Shown: piece by piece, positions 58,430-64,000 of the stretch
Layout of the letters: each line of letters begins with the position of its first letter
Numbering within the stretch: position 1 is the stretch's first letter
Assembly (NCBI GenBank): GCA_002914845.1
Contig: JXTC01000150.1
Span: 101,635 to 165,634 of the forward strand
Origin: Trema orientale
Taxonomy: Eukaryota; Streptophyta; Magnoliopsida; Rosales; Cannabaceae
Direction: 5' to 3'
Length of the DNA: 64,000 nucleotides
The notes under the pieces: model-generated
Databases searched by the model: none
What the model was told of the DNA's origin: nothing
Seen by the model: only the letters and a program-made list of their open reading frames with translations
Made by a program: the position numbers and the translations under genes

Positions 58430-58830
58430 AAAAACGACAAGGAAGAGCAAAACGACAAGGAAGAGCAAAACGACAATATTACTTAGACGACCTTAAAAAA
58501 ATTAAAACCACAACTAAGAAAGACAAGGAAGAGAAAACAACAATAAAACCGGCCTTAAAAGATAAAAAACGACAAAAACGGAAACGAAATTTAAACCAAC
58601 AACAACTCGTCAAAACAACATCAACAAATCAAACGACTAACTTAAAACAACGTGACTAAAAACGACAATAGATAGTAAAACGACACAAAAATTTAAAAAC
58701 GACAGCACTAGAGGCGACAATTTGAAATCGGTAGCAGCATATGATAACCACATAATTGGCAAACCTGGGTATAGTAAAATTTAGAAACGACAGCAATTAT
58801 AAAAACAACAATAACAACAAAAATCAACCT
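58430..58830. repeat. AACGAC-rich cluster 4
   Basis: About 12 ACGAC words in 400 bp, including a short perfect tandem (AAAACGACAAGGAAGAGC twice). It shares a diverged block with cluster 3. A plus-strand open frame here (58426-58659) is lysine- and glutamine-rich and is explained by the repeat. Confidence 0.7.
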
Positions 58831-58866
58831 AAAAGAAGCCGAAAAAAAAAAGATATGCATACTTTT

Positions 58867-59136
58867 AGAGAAAATGACATGGATAGGACTAACTTAGGCA
58901 AAAATGGGTTTTTTGTGTATTTTTCTAAAAATGATATTTTTAAGAGTGTCAAAAACTTCTTGATCATAGGTCAAGAGCTTCTTGACTATAAAAAAACTAT
59001 TATTTAGGACTTTTTTATAGTTAAGAAGTTTGTGACTATAGGTCAGACGTCATTGACACTCTCAAAAATATCATTTTTAAAAAATTATGCAAAAAAGTCA
59101 TTTTGGCCCAAATTAGTCCTACTCATGTCCTCTTCT
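58867..59136. mobile_element. MITE family A, copy 3, with 9-bp target duplication
   Basis: AGAGAAAATGACATGGATAG at the left and CTACTCATGTCCTCTTCT at the right are inverse, with AAGAGTGTCA and TGACACTCTC further in. Flanked by the perfect 9-bp repeat CATACTTTT (58858-58866 and 59137-59145), which places family A among Mutator-like MITEs. Confidence 0.85.
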
Positions 59137-59177
59137 CATACTTTTGATTCATCGCTGGACGACAAATTAAGGGGAAA

Positions 59178-59510
59178 TTAGAAGGAATACGGTATTTAAG
59201 AAAAGAATTTGAAAAATACGGTGGTTTTGTATTTTTCAAAATATGGTACGGTTTTTATTAGAAAAGTACTACTTTTAAAAAAATATTTAGAAAAATACCA
59301 TTTTTTAAAATAGCAACTAGTTTCTGATAACCAGTTTCCAACTAAATATATTTATAACTAGTATATAATTGGTAACCAGTAACCAGTTTCCAGAAACCAG
59401 TAACCAGTGACTATTTTAAAAATGGTCCTTTTCTAAATATTTTTTAAAAAGTGATATTTTCCTAATTAAAACTGTACGAAAACTGGAAAAAAACTTGATT
59501 TCTGTATTTT
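59178..59510. repeat. AT-rich palindromic element with a CCAGTAACCAG core
   Basis: Left arm GTACGGTTTTTATTAGAAAA then GTACTACTTTTAAAAAAATA is mirrored by the right arm (AAAAAGTGATATTTTCC then TAATTAAAACTGTAC). The loop carries several CCAGTTTCC and CCAGTAACCAG words. Likely a MITE; target duplication not found. Confidence 0.5.
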
Positions 59511-61856
59511 TGTAATTTTTTTTCGATTTTTGAAGGTATAAGTGTTAGAAACCCACAAATTAACGCCTTAAGAAATGGACTTGAATTCTAAAACCCAAGG
59601 AGGGTCCATTTCTTCTTTATAATATAGGCCCATATTATTGATTTTCTCATAACCTCGGACTATAAAGTTCTAAAAGTTGGGATGGATATTTGTTAGGAGC
59701 TGTAGCAGAAGAACCTTTTTTTTTGGGGGGGGGGAAAAAAAATGAAAAAAGAAAGAAGAAGACAATTAGGCCATGAGGAATATTCTTCGCAGCACTATTG
59801 TCTTTTATCCATCATTACCTCAATTTTAAGAGGCTAAGAAAGTTATGCTTCACTTTTGCAATCATGAAATGGAAATAATCTAATGGCCCATATGTACAAA
59901 ATAGTCAGCAGAGACTCAGATAGTCACCATATTTACTCCAAACTTTTCTTCCTATACTATTGACCAGGTTGTCTAAATGTCCCAACTTCATTGAATTGCA
60001 CAAGACTACGAACGAAATATGGCTTGTAGGGAATCTTACTCGGACCACCAAATGAGGGCCTATTATTGCTATATGCACCAAAACATTTTACATATGGTAC
60101 AAATATCAACAAGTTTTAATATGGTGGGCTTCTTCGAAATATCATTTTAGATCAAGGTATGTTTATCACCACAGAAAGTGTTTGCTTAAAAACAAAGTCA
60201 AAGAAAGTCGAGTAGTCTGATTTTGAACCGCAATCTTTCTCATGCGTGCTCACACCATTATACACTTCATTTGGCCAGACATTTCAACCCGAATGATAAA
60301 AACTTTAGATATACCAAAAAAAAAAAAAAAAAAACCATCCGTGGTACATAATGATTCTCTATTTCTTCATGCTTGTTTTTTGTTTTTATTTTTCTTTCAA
60401 ATAAAACATGTGTAAATGAAAAAGGGTTCCTTTATTTAGCTAAGCCACTTGGTTGGACATCACTAAATATCATGTTTTTCTACAATTTCTACTAGAAAAT
60501 AAAGCTCTATGTAAGGCTTTTATGTTGTGATTTGTTTCTGAACGAAATGATGTTTTTCTAAATTTAATCTTATGCTTTAGCATTTGTCCTTTCAATCTAT
60601 AAGGTATGGCTATTCATCTTTATGTTTCACCAAAACTTTGACAAGCAATTATGCTCCTCGATTTGCTGACCCTTCCAGATCATGAATATCTAGCATTTTG
60701 TACATTTATAAGGAGGATAGAATTCTAACGACTCTAAGATATTGTGTTAAGTAAACTTGCAATCTTAAAATATTGTCATTCGCTTGTGCCTTGTGACATA
60801 ATTGTTGATGCTTAACATTTATAGAGAATAGCCTCTACATCTATATATTACATCAGCAGCCACATTAAACAGCTCAGCTGAAGTGCTCATACTTGGAACG
60901 ATAGAAACTCTGAAAACTAAAGCTTCTTAGATGAACCTTTATCGTCTGAATTGGTAAAGGCATCAATTTTTTAGGGGTGAAGTGGGCCTAACTGAAGGTT
61001 TTAGTATGGAGTACTCATAGAACCCATTTCATTTAAAGTTCTTTAACATGTTTCCCTACATTCGTTTTCATTTTCTTAGTCAGAAAAGCACGAGATTCCC
61101 GAGATGTATTTAGCTTTAGTTTACTGCAAATATTGGCAAAGTTGCTATAGTTATCAGTGGTGTGTGCTTTACTGTTTCCATTTCGGAGGCAAATTCTTAC
61201 GTGAAAAAATTTTGGTCTGGTCTCAGGTGGAGAATCCCATATAACTCACGTATTTAGGCCACATGAAATAACATGATGACAAGGCTCTTGGTTTGGAAGC
61301 ACTGATGATGGAGCCATGGGGGCCATCTGAAGCACATTTTATCACAATGTTGTCATTTGCTTCTTTCCACTCACCTGCTGATCATTCCTTTGGTTGAATC
61401 TCAAGTGGGGATTACTATTCGTCAAACGATTTTCCTTTTTTGTTTTTTTGTTTTTGGCAAAGGGTGGAGGACTTTTAACCTTAAACTTCATGTGGTTAAA
61501 CCTTTGCTTGACATTTTTTTTATAACAGAAAATATGATTAAAATATGGATCTTCAATACACGAAAATTAACAACTCGCACGTACACAAAAATAAAGGAAT
61601 GATTCAAAATTAGAAGCAATTCAAAACCATCTAATTGCCTCTTTATCAGATCACAGACTGAGACAATCAACCCTTCTTGCCTAGTGGGGTTTACTTTTTT
61701 TTTTTTTCCCCCCTCCCTTTTATCTCTTACAAATGATTCAGATTAGAACCACACTATATGTATAAATAAAGAACAAGTTCCATTTACAAGTGATCCTTGA
61801 AAATCACTCTTTTTCACACTTCAAAAAACGGTTCTAAGTACTACTACTATGACTCA
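59511..61856. other. Intergenic, no gene seen
   Basis: AT-rich, with poly-A and poly-T tracts and scattered short frames. The part just below 61857 is presumably the 3' UTR of the BTB-TAZ gene. Confidence 0.55.
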
Positions 61857-63789
61857 TTACAATCTCAAGCCTCTTAAGCCCAACTTTTCTCTTTGTTCCT
61901 CTTCTCTCCTCCTTTTAGACAAGGAAGATATAGTTTTGGCTGAGACCACCTTTCTCACAAGTAGCTTCCACCTTGCATCATCTTTTGTTTTCTCTTGAAG
62001 CATTTTCAACTTGAATTGCCTGCCCATTTGTCAAAACGACACATCCCAATCAGTACATGTAGTGTAAGAGTAGGTGCTCCACGACTCATAATCTCATACA
62101 ATTCAAAAAACGACAAATCAGACAAGAAAGATGGAAAAACAATGACAAGTCGAAAGATATTAACCATAATGCACCAAAAAAAGGACATGTATTTGATTGA
62201 CAATTGGGTTAATAAAGACCTACATTCATGATATTTATAAAGCATTTGCATCCTATCATTCTAGGTCTCTCATAATCTTTTCGACCTATAAGATATTTTA
62301 TTATTTTTGTATAATATCTGCCAGTTGTTAAAGTTATTGTCGTTTGTTATAAGTGCAATCTTTCACCTTTCGAACTATCTTGTACCGAAAAAAAAGTAAG
62401 AGCACAGATTGGTAAGGCCGGTAAGACCTAGTGAAATTGTGGACTTTTTCTTCCCATTTTAAGGGATCCTTATTGGTCGGCTTTAATAGCCTAGGTCATT
62501 TGACCATGTCATGTTCCTCTCAATTTCAAGAATTATGCTACGATAAGACGCGACTGACGCGTCTGACCGATCTCAGCCATCCATCATTGTGGGCCTTATG
62601 TGGATCCCACTGTGAGGCCCATAGTAATAAACGGCTGAAATCGATCAGATGCGTCAGTCGCGTCTGACCGTAGCACATCTCCAATTTCAAATACAAGTGT
62701 GATGTGGAAAACAACCTATAATCTTGATAGATCCCATTCCTATGGCCCATTGGGACATAAACTTACATCAAGACACTATTAGAAGAAATTCATACATATT
62801 TTTCAAATTTACACCTTAGCGATTGTGACACACCAACAGCCATATTTAAAATATCAAGAACAGAACAAAAACGTGGCAAGTAAAATTACCCCATTTGATT
62901 CATTTTCTTCCTTTATTATCTAAAATTGCCCCATTTGATTTATTTAAACGGTAAAAAAGTTTAAAACTATTTGCTAAACATTAGTCCTAAACTATCATCA
63001 ATATAAACCCGCCTAAAAAAAAATAAGGAAAAGCAGATTCCAGCTCATAGCCAAAGAACAATTAGCTTAGACACCTACCAAAAACACGTTTATTTATTCT
63101 TTTATTCACTTTGATTTTTTTTTTTTTTTTTCAGATATAGACTACACTAGATGGAAAAAGCCCTGTTCTGACTTGAGTTCTAAACCAAGAAGTGCCTACC
63201 AAAATAATGAGATTTCCAAACCAAAATTTTGGAATATTTCTTATGAAAAAAGCCAAAACTGATTTAGAGCACAGGTGCTTATCTATGTTCATTGAATCAT
63301 TGTACTATACACACCAACAACAACAATAACAACAAAAAAAACAAAAGCAACACTTATCTTAAATTACCAGATTACCCTTCTTTATTTAAATTTTTTATTT
63401 TTAGCTTTTATTGATTCTACTATTATTATCAATGATTTGTGTGTATAATCGAATGGGTCTTAAGAATTTAAGTACCTGCAAAGGGGAACTCTGCATGAAT
63501 CAGATTGTTCACAGATTGAAGAGTGAAGCCTCAGAAGCTGCCACATCCGCTTGCAACGTAAGCACCCGCCATTGACCCTCTTGTCACACGTGGCAAAGTG
63601 CTTAATTAACATCTGGAGTCCTTGACACGTGGAGTATTTGCTACATGGGCTCTTCTTACCAGGCTCCACGTCATAGGGCCCCACGCTTGTGCACCCTTCT
63701 GAACATATGTGCTCCAAACACTCCATAGCCTCACTTAGCTGTAAATACAAGCATTGCGCTTCCCTATGCCTTCTTGTCCTCTTCTTCCT
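61857..63789 (-). CDS. BTB/POZ and TAZ domain protein (BT family), last two exons, partial
   Basis: Minus-strand exons: about 63789-63476 (314 nt, ends phase 2) and 62019-61857 (ends at the stop), joined over a 1,456-bp intron. BT proteins are plant-only adaptors with an N-terminal BTB domain (CUL3 ubiquitin ligases) and a TAZ zinc finger; they bind calmodulin and bromodomain GTE proteins and respond to hormones and nutrients. Seen here: YLQLSEAMECLEHICSEGC, then the TAZ ligands in HFATCDKRVNGGCLRCKRMW and HSSICEQSDSCRVPLCR, and in the last exon RQFKLKMLQEKTKDDARWKL followed by a basic tail, the region that binds calmodulin. The BTB half lies beyond the right edge. The upstream acceptor (CAG at 63792-63790) is the best in frame but has a weak pyrimidine tract. 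Which BT member this is cannot be told. Confidence 0.9.
62530..62681. mobile_element. GC-rich MULE-type MITE in the BTB-TAZ intron, 152 bp
   Basis: Flanked by the perfect 9-bp repeat CAATTTCAA (62521-62529 and 62682-62690). Long inverted arms: GCTACGATAAGACGCGACTG then ACGCGTCTGACCGATCTCAG on the left, against GATCAGATGCGTCAGTCGCG then TCTGACCGTAGC on the right. Much richer in GC and CpG than its surroundings. Non-coding, and could fold into a near-complete hairpin. Confidence 0.85.
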
Positions 63790-64000
63790 CTGTTTTCACA
63801 CAACTTTTGGTCATTTTAAGTCCCATAACTCTTACTCAAACGTGAATAAACATAAAAATAAAAATAACAATAAAACTTCAAAAACGAAAACCCATTTGAG
63901 TAATTGCCAATAAAACAAATTTCCAATGAAATCCTATACGTAATAATCTAAAGTTGGATACCAACCATACTCAAATTTGTTTGTTATTTATTCATTGGTT

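Noticed and set aside
58426-58659. 77-codon Lys/Gln/Thr-rich frame
   Set aside because: Explained by the AACGAC and AAGAAAGACAAGG repeats; no conserved pattern.

Overview
The window is nuclear DNA of a eudicot plant, probably woody. It has AT-rich intergenic DNA, short GT-AG introns, plant-only gene families (sieve element occlusion protein, SOBIR1, KDEL-tailed cysteine protease, BTB-TAZ protein), and a dense population of MITEs, MULEs, a LINE, a solo LTR and SINEs. I cannot name the species. Exon boundaries were placed by hand from splice dinucleotides, reading phase and family conservation.

Layout. 389-634 (-): first coding exon of an unidentified, probably organelle-targeted protein running off the left edge. 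1-8 kb: AT-rich DNA with MITEs and a 48-bp minisatellite. 8019-11669 (+): a 7-exon sieve element occlusion gene with a GC-rich last exon. 16778-18679 (+): intronless SOBIR1 receptor-like kinase. 20184-22119 (-): 6-exon CENP-X/MHF2 histone-fold gene with a Harbinger-like MITE in an intron. 22.4-23.7 kb: a nest of MITEs. 24.4-28.9 kb (-): a decayed LINE split by a solo LTR. 29708-30124 (+): mS38/COX24-type mitoribosomal protein. 34698-41203: a complete-ended MULE with 190-bp terminal inverted repeats, a 9-bp target duplication and a broken transposase gene. 41662-45046 (+): ABHD17-like alpha/beta hydrolase. 47070-50021 (+): ATG16, whose start codon is split by an intron. 53478-54858 (+): KDEL-tailed papain-type protease. 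55312-56701 (-): methionine sulfoxide reductase A. 57.2-58.8 kb: DNA packed with an AACGAC motif and holding a SINE. 61857-63789 (-): last two exons of a BTB-TAZ protein running off the right edge.

The host genes are independent single genes, not a pathway cluster. Several touch stress and cell-death biology (SOBIR1 in immunity, ATG16 in autophagy, the KDEL protease in programmed cell death, MSRA in oxidative repair, SEO in phloem sealing), but their adjacency looks like chance. I found no convincing new protein system. The best observations are the split ATG16 start codon, the MULE with perfect target duplications, the nested MITEs whose empty sites can be read from a paralogous copy, the AACGAC-rich repeat family, and two places where the assembly itself looks wrong (a 427-N gap and a one-N join, each flanked by duplicated sequence).
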